64,000 nt of DNA, taken from Marinifilum flexuosum (GTDB taxonomy: Bacteria > Bacteroidota > Bacteroidia > Bacteroidales > Marinifilaceae). Below, one piece after another: positions 41,546-49,105 of the stretch. The translations under genes and the position numbers were made by a program. The first letter of the stretch is position 1. The number at the start of each line of letters is the position of its first letter. The notes below the pieces were generated by a model. That model was given only the letters and a program-made list of their open reading frames with translations. It had not been told where the DNA came from and did not search any database. Location: positions 558,001 to 622,000 of the forward strand of contig NZ_RAPQ01000009.1 in the NCBI RefSeq assembly GCF_003610555.1, in the 5' to 3' direction.

Positions 41546-43666
41546 TTACTTTAATTCTGAACTACATATATTTGACTTCTTTTCAATACGCTGAACCAAT
41601 AAAATCAACTCATTAACAGACTCATAATCTGCTAATTGAAAATAAACAACATGAGCATCCTTAGCGTATTTTAAAGCCTGTCCATCATCTTTTACTATAT
41701 TATACATAAATAGAGCCAAACGTTTATTTGCTAAAGCCATTTCATCAGAACGACCTATTCGATTAGCTATTTTTAATCCTTCTTTATAATGAAAAAGTGC
41801 AAGATCATACTCCTTTTCCATTTGAGCAATTTCCCCCATACATCCATGAGCCATTGAATTAACAGCTTCACTTTTTCCTTCCTTCCCAGAACTCTCGTTT
41901 AATGACCTATTAAAGTATTCTTTTGCCTTTGAATATTGTTTTTGCTCTCTATATAAATCTCCTAAATCCCATAATAAAAATGCTCCATAATCAGGATCTT
42001 GCGATTTATAAATCGCATAACTTTTCTCATATAGCTCCTTAGCCTTTTGATAGTCTCCTTTCATTTGGGCGATTCTTCCTAGATGCCTAGTAGCAGTAGC
42101 TACTCCTAGTGTATCTTCATGAAGTTGAAAATACTCAATTCCTTCTTTAACCTTCAATCTAGCAGAATCGTATTTTTTATACTTCAAATCTATATATGCT
42201 AAATCATAAACCAGGCACCATGCCATTGTTATGTTATCATTCGTTTCTCTACATGCCTCAATAACTTTATAGGCTAATTCTTTTCTTTTATTCCAATGAC
42301 CTCTAATACTTAAAAATAATGTCAACTGATTTCTTATTTCTTTAATAGAGAGCCATTCTTTTTGATCGTATAACCAATTTATGGTTTGAACAATATTATC
42401 ATATTCTCTATCTAATGCATCAAAACTACCCCACTTCCATTTTTTCCCTCCGTGTGAATTAATAAAATCTAAATAATAAGATATAGATCTTTGTATTAAT
42501 TTAGTTTCAAGCGGTTTATTTTTTCTTAAATGAGATTTTGTGAAGAAGCGCGTTAATGGATGCAATTTATATTTCTTGTCTTTTTTCTGCATTGAGTTAG
42601 ATGCACTTAAAAGCGATAATTCCACTAAGGTTGTAATAGCATCTTCCAAAGTTGATTCCTCTAATTCTGTAACTCTATTGTATACATCAATATTAATTGA
42701 GGAATGCAATATACTAGAGGTCATTAATACAAGTTTATCATTTTCATTTAGAATACTCCATGAATAGTTAAATATTGATTCAAATATATCCCCCTTGGCG
42801 GACTTTATCCATTTGGAAACAGTTTCTATAGATTGTCCCCTTTGTTTTATTTGTCCAAGTGCCCATTTCATTGCTAAAGGAGCAAATCCGATCAGTGAAA
42901 ATAACTTCCAAAGAATCTTTTCTTCATCGCTCTTTAGTTCTAACCCTATTAACTTAGCATGTTCAATTACAAACTCCAATGATTCATCTTCTTCAAACCC
43001 TTCTAATGGCACCTGAAATGCATCAATATTTTCAACAAAACGAGTTGTTAAAAAAATTCTAGAGTTTGAAGGGATATTCTCAAGAAACTTAATTAAATCT
43101 TTATCATTTACAAACTCTTCAAAACTGTCTAAAACAAGTAGGATTTTGTATGAATTAAGTAAATTATTAACTTGTTTTTTCTTTTCTTTCAAGGGAAGCT
43201 TTAGAGCGAAATTCAAATCTGAAGATTTTAAAATAATGTCAATTACTTCTTCAAATTCCAGTTTGGAATCCATTGCAGTAATCCAAATTACCCCGTCAAA
43301 TATTTTTTCGTTTAAAAATTTATAACATACCTCTTTTGCAATTGATGTCTTGCCGATTCCTCCAATTCCCGTAATAGATATAATAGGAAAATGAGAATTA
43401 AATGCCTTATAAATATTATTAATTTCTTGCTTTCGACCAACAAACAACTCTCTTCTCGGAAGATTAGAGTTTATGGTAATCTCTCCTTGAAATCTTATCT
43501 GATCATTTATATTTGGAATCAGCTTCTCTATTGGTGTACTTTGATTTGTTCCTTTTGACGAAATTCTATTTTTTTTATCTTTTATAAACTTATGTATTTC
43601 TATAGAGCCAACAATTATTGTAAATAGCCCTCCAATTATCCCTATAACAATACCAAATACTTCCAT
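41546..43666 (-). CDS. Membrane-anchored NB-ARC/TPR STAND NTPase
   Basis: A single N-terminal membrane helix (residues 4-21) precedes an NB-ARC-type STAND ATPase: Walker A G100-IGGIGKT, Walker B VLD180 in ILLVLDSFEEF, SRIFLTTR at 202-209, and GFAPLA (GLPL-type) near 260. A helical middle part follows, then four or five TPR units in about 460-690 (CLVYDLAYIDLKYKKYDSA, GDYQKAKELYEKSYAIY, KQYSKAKEYFNRSL). STAND proteins switch on ATP exchange after sensing a ligand by their repeats; they drive innate immunity in plants and phage defence in bacteria. No effector domain such as TIR or nuclease is fused; a membrane helix may play that role. It directly abuts the PfkB gene. Confidence 0.88.
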   Translation of the reverse strand: MEVFGIVIGIIGGLFTIIVGSIEIHKFIKDKKNRISSKGTNQSTPIEKLIPNINDQIRFQGEITINSNLPRRELFVGRKQEINNIYKAFNSHFPIISITGIGGIGKTSIAKEVCYKFLNEKIFDGVIWITAMDSKLEFEEVIDIILKSSDLNFALKLPLKEKKKQVNNLLNSYKILLVLDSFEEFVNDKDLIKFLENIPSNSRIFLTTRFVENIDAFQVPLEGFEEDESLEFVIEHAKLIGLELKSDEEKILWKLFSLIGFAPLAMKWALGQIKQRGQSIETVSKWIKSAKGDIFESIFNYSWSILNENDKLVLMTSSILHSSINIDVYNRVTELEESTLEDAITTLVELSLLSASNSMQKKDKKYKLHPLTRFFTKSHLRKNKPLETKLIQRSISYYLDFINSHGGKKWKWGSFDALDREYDNIVQTINWLYDQKEWLSIKEIRNQLTLFLSIRGHWNKRKELAYKVIEACRETNDNITMAWCLVYDLAYIDLKYKKYDSARLKVKEGIEYFQLHEDTLGVATATRHLGRIAQMKGDYQKAKELYEKSYAIYKSQDPDYGAFLLWDLGDLYREQKQYSKAKEYFNRSLNESSGKEGKSEAVNSMAHGCMGEIAQMEKEYDLALFHYKEGLKIANRIGRSDEMALANKRLALFMYNIVKDDGQALKYAKDAHVVYFQLADYESVNELILLVQRIEKKSNICSSELK

Positions 43667-44521
43667 CTAATAAAATAGATTTAAAGGTTTATTCATAAAA
43701 CTAGAAATTCCCATATTAGAAATCACTTTAGCCGATTCTTTCATTGCTTCATCTATTGCCAATGTAAAATCTTTTGAAGAAATCCAAATACTTAAAAATG
43801 TACCTGCAAAAACATCTCCTGCACCAGATGGATCTACAATATTTGTTTCTTTTGATGGATATCTAATTATAGTATTCTTAAATGATGCAATACAACCATC
43901 CTTATCAAGTGTAATGAGACCTATTTTAACCTTCGCTCCCATCATATTAATTGAATCTTCCTCATTCAATCCTCCAAAAAGTTGAGCAGCCTCGTTTCTA
44001 TTACACATAAATACATCAATACTAGATAGCATCCTTAATAGAATTTCTCTCTTTTCAGGAATAGAAGTATGAATATTATTCGTTCCTAATGCAATTTTTA
44101 ATTTTTTACTTTTTGCAAACTCTACCCATTGCAGCTGTATATCAGGAATCATTGGTGAAATATAAATCCATTTTGAGTCTATGTCATTAACTAATATTGA
44201 CGGCTGCAACCTATTACCTACTCCTTGTTCTATGCATTCATAATAAGGCTCCCATTGATCATTGTATGTAACAGTAAAACTTGTAGATTTCCCCTTTATC
44301 CTTTTTAGATTATTTGTTGTTATCAATCCTTTTTCTAGATTCTTAAAGACTGTAAATGGAAAATCTTCACCTATAATTGAAATTAGATCAACATAAGAAT
44401 TCTTCGCTGCCGCAAAAGAAGAATACAATGCAGAACCTCCTGGGGAATACATTGAATCCGTAGCTGTTTTTAAATAGTCAATTGATAACCATCCAACTAT
44501 TGTCAACTTACATTTTTCCAT
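43667..44521 (-). CDS. PfkB family carbohydrate kinase
   Basis: The 284-aa protein has the ribokinase-fold start (TIVGWLSIDYL), the PfkB signature 1 region SPGGSALYSSFAAAKN, and signature 2 VDPSGAGDVFAGTF with the catalytic Asp in GAGD. It phosphorylates a sugar, nucleoside or similar alcohol with ATP. The insertion PYYECIEQGVGN is not typical of ribokinase or PfkB itself, so the substrate may be unusual. Its stop is directly followed by the STAND start (no gap), and the TIM-barrel, nucleotidyltransferase and radical SAM enzymes share the unit, which suggests a common small-molecule pathway. Confidence 0.88.
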   Translation of the reverse strand: MEKCKLTIVGWLSIDYLKTATDSMYSPGGSALYSSFAAAKNSYVDLISIIGEDFPFTVFKNLEKGLITTNNLKRIKGKSTSFTVTYNDQWEPYYECIEQGVGNRLQPSILVNDIDSKWIYISPMIPDIQLQWVEFAKSKKLKIALGTNNIHTSIPEKREILLRMLSSIDVFMCNRNEAAQLFGGLNEEDSINMMGAKVKIGLITLDKDGCIASFKNTIIRYPSKETNIVDPSGAGDVFAGTFLSIWISSKDFTLAIDEAMKESAKVISNMGISSFMNKPLNLFY

Positions 44522-44820
44522 ACAAAAAACGAAAACTATTAACGCAATTCACAAAAACAACATAAAATTATAACAATAAGGCGAAAGCATTTATCAACTT
44601 TAGAAGACATACATGCAATTACATTTTGATGCAGAACTCCCGAAACAAAAATCTATATTGTTCTCCTCTTAAAGAGTTATTATTCTTCTCAACCGGCCAA
44701 TAAATTTAAAACTATTCCCTCAAATATCATTTACATATTCTAGCTTATTTCCCTTAGAATCAATCTAAATTTATTTAACTTTTTAAAATCTATTATTAAA
44801 CTACCGTTGTACATATAAAA
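44522..44820. other. Region upstream of PfkB gene, no gene seen
   Basis: About 300 bp of AT-rich DNA with no plausible gene. It should contain the promoter of the six-gene minus-strand unit, but no clear -7 box or operator stood out. Confidence 0.5.
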
Positions 44821-44843
44821 AAAGCCCCATTTACTGGGGCTTT
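44821..44843 (-). terminator. Terminator of helical-domain gene
   Basis: AAAGCCCCA/TGGGGCTTT stem around TTTAC, followed on the minus strand by a run of T. It ends the 44867 gene. Confidence 0.85.
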
Positions 44844-44866
44844 CAGAGAGATTAGAATTGAGTGAT

Positions 44867-45796
44867 TCAAACTTCCGTTTCGCTTTCCACCTGCAATTCT
44901 TCCAGTATGAAGGTAATGTCGAAATGCATGCAATGGTCGGCTTCTAACATGAACACTCTTTTCTCTTGCTTGTAGGATTCTTTGGTAAACACCAGGCTGT
45001 GCTGTCCGGCTGCTACATTGTAAAAGTAGAACTGGCCTTTTTTACCGCCTTTCTTCACGGGTTTCTCCTCATCCAACTGTATCCACACATCGCTTACAGG
45101 TTCGCCTTTTTCATTTTTAAAGCTGCCTGTAATCACCTTGGTTTTCTTTGGCAAGGCATCGGTGTGTATGGCATTCCGGAAGGCATTATACAAGTCAGGA
45201 TTGCTATCCGCATAATTGGCTCTCATATTCGGCTTAATCGAATCGTTCAACAATTTTCTATACCCTTCCATTTCTGCATCAATTTGTACATTCACATCAT
45301 GCTGTTCCAAGCGGAACTTTTCAGGCCCATGTACAATCGTAATGGCTTCATCTACCTTGGCAATTAATGCAAGCTTTCGCTCTTCGCTAACACCAGCCTC
45401 AACACTTTCTGCAGGGTGAGCCTCAATTTCCGCTATCATGCTCTGAACATTGGAGATCACATCTTCATCGCGTGCCCGGTTCAAATCTGTCTTCGAACAA
45501 CCTTGGATACTCATAAAAGGAATAAACTTTTTGTAGTTCCCATAACTAATTAGCATGTCATTTGTCACCACGCTATCAGCAGTCAAACTTTCAAAAATCA
45601 CCTCTTTTTCCTGTGTGAGTGCCTTACTGCTTTTTTCATCTTTAACCATTAAATCAGCAATTCGATTGTAAAAACTTTCAGCATCTTCCAACATCAGCCA
45701 CAATAGAGGATTCAGTTTCAAAGCTTCTTCATTTGCTTTCTTAAAGGCAACTAGCTTTTGTAGTTGTCCAAAATTTAATTTCTCACTTGAATTCAT
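44867..45796 (-). CDS. Helical protein with carboxypeptidase-regulatory-like C-domain
   Basis: The 309-aa protein has a long helical N-terminal part (about 1-215, Lys/Glu/Leu/Ala rich, no signal peptide) and a C-terminal CarboxypepD-regulatory-like beta sandwich (VITGSFKNEKGEPVSDVWIQLDEE, FYFYNVAAGQHSLVFTKESYK). Such sandwiches are usually extracellular, so a cytosolic copy without a signal is odd. Function unknown. Its start codon is about 65 bp from the thirteen-copy 22-bp array, which lies directly upstream. The left-truncated protein at the window start likewise borders an array. Confidence 0.7.
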   Translation of the reverse strand: MNSSEKLNFGQLQKLVAFKKANEEALKLNPLLWLMLEDAESFYNRIADLMVKDEKSSKALTQEKEVIFESLTADSVVTNDMLISYGNYKKFIPFMSIQGCSKTDLNRARDEDVISNVQSMIAEIEAHPAESVEAGVSEERKLALIAKVDEAITIVHGPEKFRLEQHDVNVQIDAEMEGYRKLLNDSIKPNMRANYADSNPDLYNAFRNAIHTDALPKKTKVITGSFKNEKGEPVSDVWIQLDEEKPVKKGGKKGQFYFYNVAAGQHSLVFTKESYKQEKRVFMLEADHCMHFDITFILEELQVESETEV

Positions 45797-45849
45797 ATTT
45801 CAATTATTTATTGTTTTGACCCAATAGCGGGCATTGTTCCATATTTGTA

Positions 45850-46146
45850 AATTCTTAACCCAATTGTTGTATCTCCTTAAGTCAATTGTTCTACCTTCTT
45901 AACCCAATTGTTGTACCCTATCAGGTCAATTGTTCTACCCTCTTAACTCAATTGTTGTACCTCATTAGGTCAATTGTTCTACCTCCTTAACCCAATTGTT
46001 CTATCTTCTTAACCCAATTGTTCTACCTTCTTAACTCAATTGTTGTACCTTCTTAACTCAATTGTTGTACCCTATCAGGTCAATTGTTCTACACCTTTAA
46101 CCCGATTGTTGTACCTCATTAGATCAATTGTTCTAGCCCCTTAACC
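45850..46146. repeat. Thirteen-copy 22-bp tandem array (CAATTG core)
   Basis: CAATTGTT begins at 45861, 45883, 45905, 45927, 45949, 45971, 45993, 46015, 46037, 46059, 46081, 46103 (CGATTG) and 46125: exactly 22 bp apart. Most units read CAATTGTT[GC]TACC followed by a T-rich tail. G-type and C-type units alternate in at least five adjacent pairs, G-type usually with tails ending in GGT and C-type with tails ending in AACC, so a 44-bp higher-order unit is present. A degenerate start may lie near 45822. It sits upstream of the 44867-45796 gene. Confidence 0.95.
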
Positions 46147-46640
46147 CACTGTCAAGGAGTTTAAACTTCTTTGTGGGTGGTAAGTCCACTCTTTTGTCAG
46201 CTCTGTTCAGCAATTTCTGTAATGCTTCTCCCTATTTGTTTTGTAGTATTGATTGATTTCGGGAGTTCCTGGAAGAGAATTGGGTGCTTCTGAATCGTTT
46301 CCTCCTGCTGGTAGCCCAATTGCACATGGCGCACGAACGTTGGTATCCTGCTTTTAGGAGTGATTTTGGAATCTGAAACGATTTTTGGGAAGATTGTGAG
46401 TCTAATTCTGTGGTATAGAATTGGCTCACCTAGGCACCAGAAGGGATGCGCAAATTGGGATGATTGAAATTTTTAAGTCACCGTGGTCAGCGGTTTTCTG
46501 TAGTTTCTGTTTTGTTTTCATCAGAAGGAATTTTAGTTCTGTGTTCAAGCTTTATGCTCTGCTCCTCTTTCGATCTTCACCTTCTCTATTGAACAAGTAC
46601 TAATTTATGCCATTAATCTTTATAAGTCAATAGTTTAATT
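46147..46640. other. Non-coding stretch upstream of the 22-bp array
   Basis: About 490 bp with only short frames on both strands (for example 46232-46429 minus and 46421-46603 plus), whose translations are Ser/Arg/Phe rich and lack protein-like patterns. It may be leader or relic DNA of the 44867 gene. Nothing else is recognised. Confidence 0.45.
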
Positions 46641-46660
46641 TATTTTAAACTGGTTTTTGA

Positions 46661-46676
46661 TGTGAAATATATCACA
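46661..46676. promoter_or_regulatory. CRP-like palindrome TGTGA-N6-TCACA
   Basis: TGTGAAATATATCACA matches the E. coli CRP half-site consensus on both arms. It does not lie directly before any gene start I call, so function is doubtful. Confidence 0.35.
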
Positions 46677-46714
46677 CTTGAGCACTTCACTTTGGTCCTC
46701 TTTTTGAGGAAAGG

Positions 46715-46840
46715 CAACAGATTTCGTCGCAAAAAAACGAACCATTCCTTATCTGCATTGTAGTTGCGACGAATTGTTGTACCCAATCATACCTGGGGCG
46801 CTGCTCCAGGCTATAATGATTTGAGCCCTACAGGCTCTTC
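46715..46840. repeat. Palindromic repeat family B, copy 1
   Basis: The unit contains an inverted pair TTCGTCGCAA/TTGCGACGAA (about 46723 and 46764), then CCTGGGGC...CCAGG near 46791 and GAGCCCTACAGGCTC near 46823. AATTGTTGTACC at 46772-46783 matches the 22-bp array unit. Similar units are at 47321-47440 and 48908-49028. Confidence 0.75.
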
Positions 46841-46889
46841 CTTTGTGTTTATTTTGGTTTACCTTTTTCAAATGGCGCTCTTTTTAATT

Positions 46890-46914
46890 TCCTCACATCG
46901 GTCCTCTCCTGAAG
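46890..46914. repeat. Palindromic repeat family C, left part, interrupted
   Basis: Left half of a CCTCTCCTGAAGGAGAGG-type palindrome, cut by the insertion at 46915-47096; the right half resumes at 47097-47140. Full copies lie at 47241-47258 and 48810-48827. Confidence 0.65.
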
Positions 46915-47096
46915 GCAATGTCATTAAGTTAGCAGGTTTTCGCCCCACACTCACCCTTTAATTATTCCTTTTAGTCATGAGACGCTTCGCTTTGTACCCT
47001 AAAGGGAACCGCGCACAGGACAAAGCCCCTTTAGGGGTTTGGGGTAATTTTGGCAATGTTTATCAAAAGGATTCACCCTTAACTTAATGACATTGC
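46915..47096. mobile_element. MITE with 17-bp inverted ends and 8-bp target duplication
   Basis: GCAATGTCATTAAGTTA (46915-46931) is exactly the reverse complement of 47080-47096. TCCTGAAG occurs directly before and after the element (46907-46914 and 47097-47104), a clear target site duplication. The 182-bp interior has no gene; it holds the hairpins CCCTAAAGGG and GCCCCTTTAGGGGT. It is inserted in a family C palindrome. Confidence 0.85.
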
Positions 47097-47225
47097 TCCT
47101 GAAGGAGAGGAAGTAGTCACTGGATGAAATAAAGTCGGTATTTGTTATTGGTGAAGCAGTGTTTCTTTCTCCTTAAGAGCCTATCCCGATGAATCGGGAA
47201 GAAAGATAGAATGAGGTATTTCTAA

Positions 47226-47290
47226 TCACCTCACCTCAGTCCTCTCCTGAAGGAGAGGAAGTAGCCAGTAGATGAAGTAAAGTCTGTGCT
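47226..47290. repeat. Palindromic repeat family C, copy 2
   Basis: CCTCTCCTGAAGGAGAGG at 47241-47258 (7-bp stem, TGAA loop), followed by a conserved tail GAAGTA...GATGAA(G)TAAAGTC shared with the copies at 47097 and 48810. Confidence 0.75.
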
Positions 47291-47320
47291 TTTAATTGGT
47301 CAGGCACCCTCAGTGTAGCT

Positions 47321-47440
47321 GATTTCGTCGCAAAAAGCGAATTACTCCAAATCAACATGGCAGTTGCGACGAGTTGCTGTAGATAATCATACCTGGGGCC
47401 TTGCCCCAGGCTATAATGATTTGAGCCCTACAGGCTCTTC
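47321..47440. repeat. Palindromic repeat family B, copy 2
   Basis: Same three-hairpin order: TTTCGTCGCAA/TTGCGACGAG, CCTGGGGCCTTGCCCCAGG (47393-47411, perfect), and GAGCCCTACAGGCTC near 47424. It sits next to the terminator of butyrate kinase. Confidence 0.8.
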
Positions 47441-47492
47441 TTTTGTGTTCTTTGTGAAATCCCTTCGTTTGCTTTTGTGGTGAAACACAAAA

Positions 47493-47519
47493 AAAGCCCT
47501 CGGGATTACCGAAGGCTTT
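47493..47519 (-). terminator. Terminator of butyrate kinase gene
   Basis: AAAGCC-C-TCGG/CCGA-A-GGCTTT stem with a GATTA loop, followed on the minus strand by a T run. Confidence 0.85.
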
Positions 47520-47543
47520 CTATATTAAGGTATATCTTTTCGA

Positions 47544-48620
47544 TTATACGTATACTTTAGGCTCAATTTCGTTTCTAAGAACCATGTAACCGTTCATTGC
47601 AAGAGCTTTCATTTCATCCTCTCCAGGATAAACCACTACTGGTGCAATAAATGAAACCATCTCTTTGATGTAGTTCACCAAATCAGGGTTGTGAGCAATA
47701 CCACCTGTCAAAAGGATTCCTTCTACTTCACCTTTCAATACTGCAGCCATTTCACCAATTGATTTAGCAACCTGGTATGACATTGCATCCTGAATCAATT
47801 TTGCTTTTGCATCACCATCTTTGGCTTTCAACTCGATCTCGTAAGCATCGTTTGTTCCCATGTGCGCTACCAATCCACCTTCTCCTTTGATCATCTTCTT
47901 GATCTCTTCAAGGGTGTATTCTCCGCTGAAACACATCTTTGCCAAAGCTCCTGTTGGCAATGAACCTGAACGTTCTGGTGAGAAAGGTCCTTCTCCGTCC
48001 AATGCATTGTTTACGTCAACTACTTTTCCTTTCAAGTGAGCACCAACAGAAATACCACCACCCAAGTGTGCTACAATTACGTTGATGTCTTCGTATTTTT
48101 TATCGATAGATTGAGCAAATGCACGTCCGATTGCTTTTTGGTTCAAAGCATGGAAAATAGATACTCTTTGGAATTCAGGGTGACCTGAAACTCTAGCTAC
48201 ATCAATCATTTCGTCAACCACTACAGGATCGGCAATGTAAGCTTTTGCTTTAGGCAAAGATTGTGCAATATTGTCTGCAATCAATCCTCCTAAGTTACTA
48301 GCGTGCTCTCCAAGAATACCCACTCTTAGGTCTTCCTTCAAACGATCGTTCACTTCATAAATTCCAGATTCGATTGGCTTAACCAATCCTCCACGACCAA
48401 CTACAGCTTCAATTAGGTCAATTTGAATTTCTGCATCCACCATTTCTTTCATGATGATGTTCTTGCGAAATTCGAATTGCTCTGTTATCTGATTGAATTC
48501 TGCCAATTCTTCCGCGGTATGCTTGATATTTTTCAAGAAAACTGATTTATCACCTTGAAATACAGCAATTTTAGTAGATGTTGATCCGGGATTAATTGCT
48601 AAGATTCTACGAGTTTCCAT
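47544..48620 (-). CDS. buk: Butyrate kinase
   Basis: This ASKHA-fold kinase converts butyryl phosphate and ADP to butyrate and ATP. The 358-aa protein has the start RILAINPGSTSTKIAVF, the EHASNLGG and ADPVVVDEM stretches, IVAHLGGGISVGAH (phosphate loop), the GPFSPERSGSLPTGAL motif and GILLTGGIAHNP. The length is normal. The usual partner phosphotransbutyrylase (ptb) is not adjacent; repeats flank both sides, so it is alone here. A -7 box (TATTTTTG) lies about 45 bp upstream. Fermentative acid production fits the hydrogenase nearby. Confidence 0.96.
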   Translation of the reverse strand: METRRILAINPGSTSTKIAVFQGDKSVFLKNIKHTAEELAEFNQITEQFEFRKNIIMKEMVDAEIQIDLIEAVVGRGGLVKPIESGIYEVNDRLKEDLRVGILGEHASNLGGLIADNIAQSLPKAKAYIADPVVVDEMIDVARVSGHPEFQRVSIFHALNQKAIGRAFAQSIDKKYEDINVIVAHLGGGISVGAHLKGKVVDVNNALDGEGPFSPERSGSLPTGALAKMCFSGEYTLEEIKKMIKGEGGLVAHMGTNDAYEIELKAKDGDAKAKLIQDAMSYQVAKSIGEMAAVLKGEVEGILLTGGIAHNPDLVNYIKEMVSFIAPVVVYPGEDEMKALAMNGYMVLRNEIEPKVYV

Positions 48621-48664
48621 TAGTTATAAAAGTATGTTTGTGTTTAAGTTGTAATTATTGAGTG

Positions 48665-48672
48665 CAAAAATA
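48665..48672 (-). promoter_or_regulatory. -7 box of butyrate kinase gene
   Basis: Read on the minus strand, TATTTTTG matches TAnnTTTG, about 45 bp before the buk ATG. Confidence 0.5.
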
Positions 48673-48794
48673 TCAAACCAAATTAGAATTTAATAGGATT
48701 TACACAGTATTTACATGCAAATTTACAATTAAAATTGATTTTAAGTTACAATTTAATACCATTTTGAGCAAATCGTTTAATACCGATTAGTTGA

Positions 48795-48860
48795 TTACCT
48801 CACCTCAATCCTCTCCTGAAGGAGAGGAAATAGTCGTAGATAAAATAAAGCCTGTGTTTT
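48795..48860. repeat. Palindromic repeat family C, copy 3
   Basis: CCTCTCCTGAAGGAGAGG at 48810-48827 with the conserved CCTCACCTCAATC lead and a TAAAATAAAGCCTGTG-like tail. Confidence 0.75.
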
Positions 48861-48907
48861 TATTTGCAAAGCGGTCTTTTAACACATGAAAATTAATAGA
48901 GCAAAAT

Positions 48908-49028
48908 ATTCCCTCGCAATTAAGCGAGTCATTTCATATCAGCATGGCAGTTGCGACGAATTGCAAAACCTAATCATACCTGGGGCCTTGCCACAGGCTA
49001 TTAAGATTTGAGCCCTACAGGCTCTTTT
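48908..49028. repeat. Palindromic repeat family B, copy 3
   Basis: A variant unit: the first pair is changed (CCTCGCAATTAAGCGAG), TTGCGACGAATTG, then CCTGGGGCCTTGCCACAGG (one mismatch) and GAGCCCTACAGGCTC. Confidence 0.7.
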
Positions 49029-49105
49029 TTTGACTTAGTCGGATGAAGCTTTAATGTAGAAGGACCTTTGTGATTGATCTTTTTAATCACCTCACCTCAA
49101 TCCTA

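Noticed and set aside
45850-46146. CRISPR or coding tandem repeat at 45850-46146
   Set aside because: 22 bp is not a multiple of three and the whole unit repeats, with no variable spacers and no cas genes nearby.
46232-46603. Small genes at 46232-46429 and 46421-46603
   Set aside because: Both are short, on opposite strands and overlapping, with Ser/Arg/Phe-rich composition and no motif.
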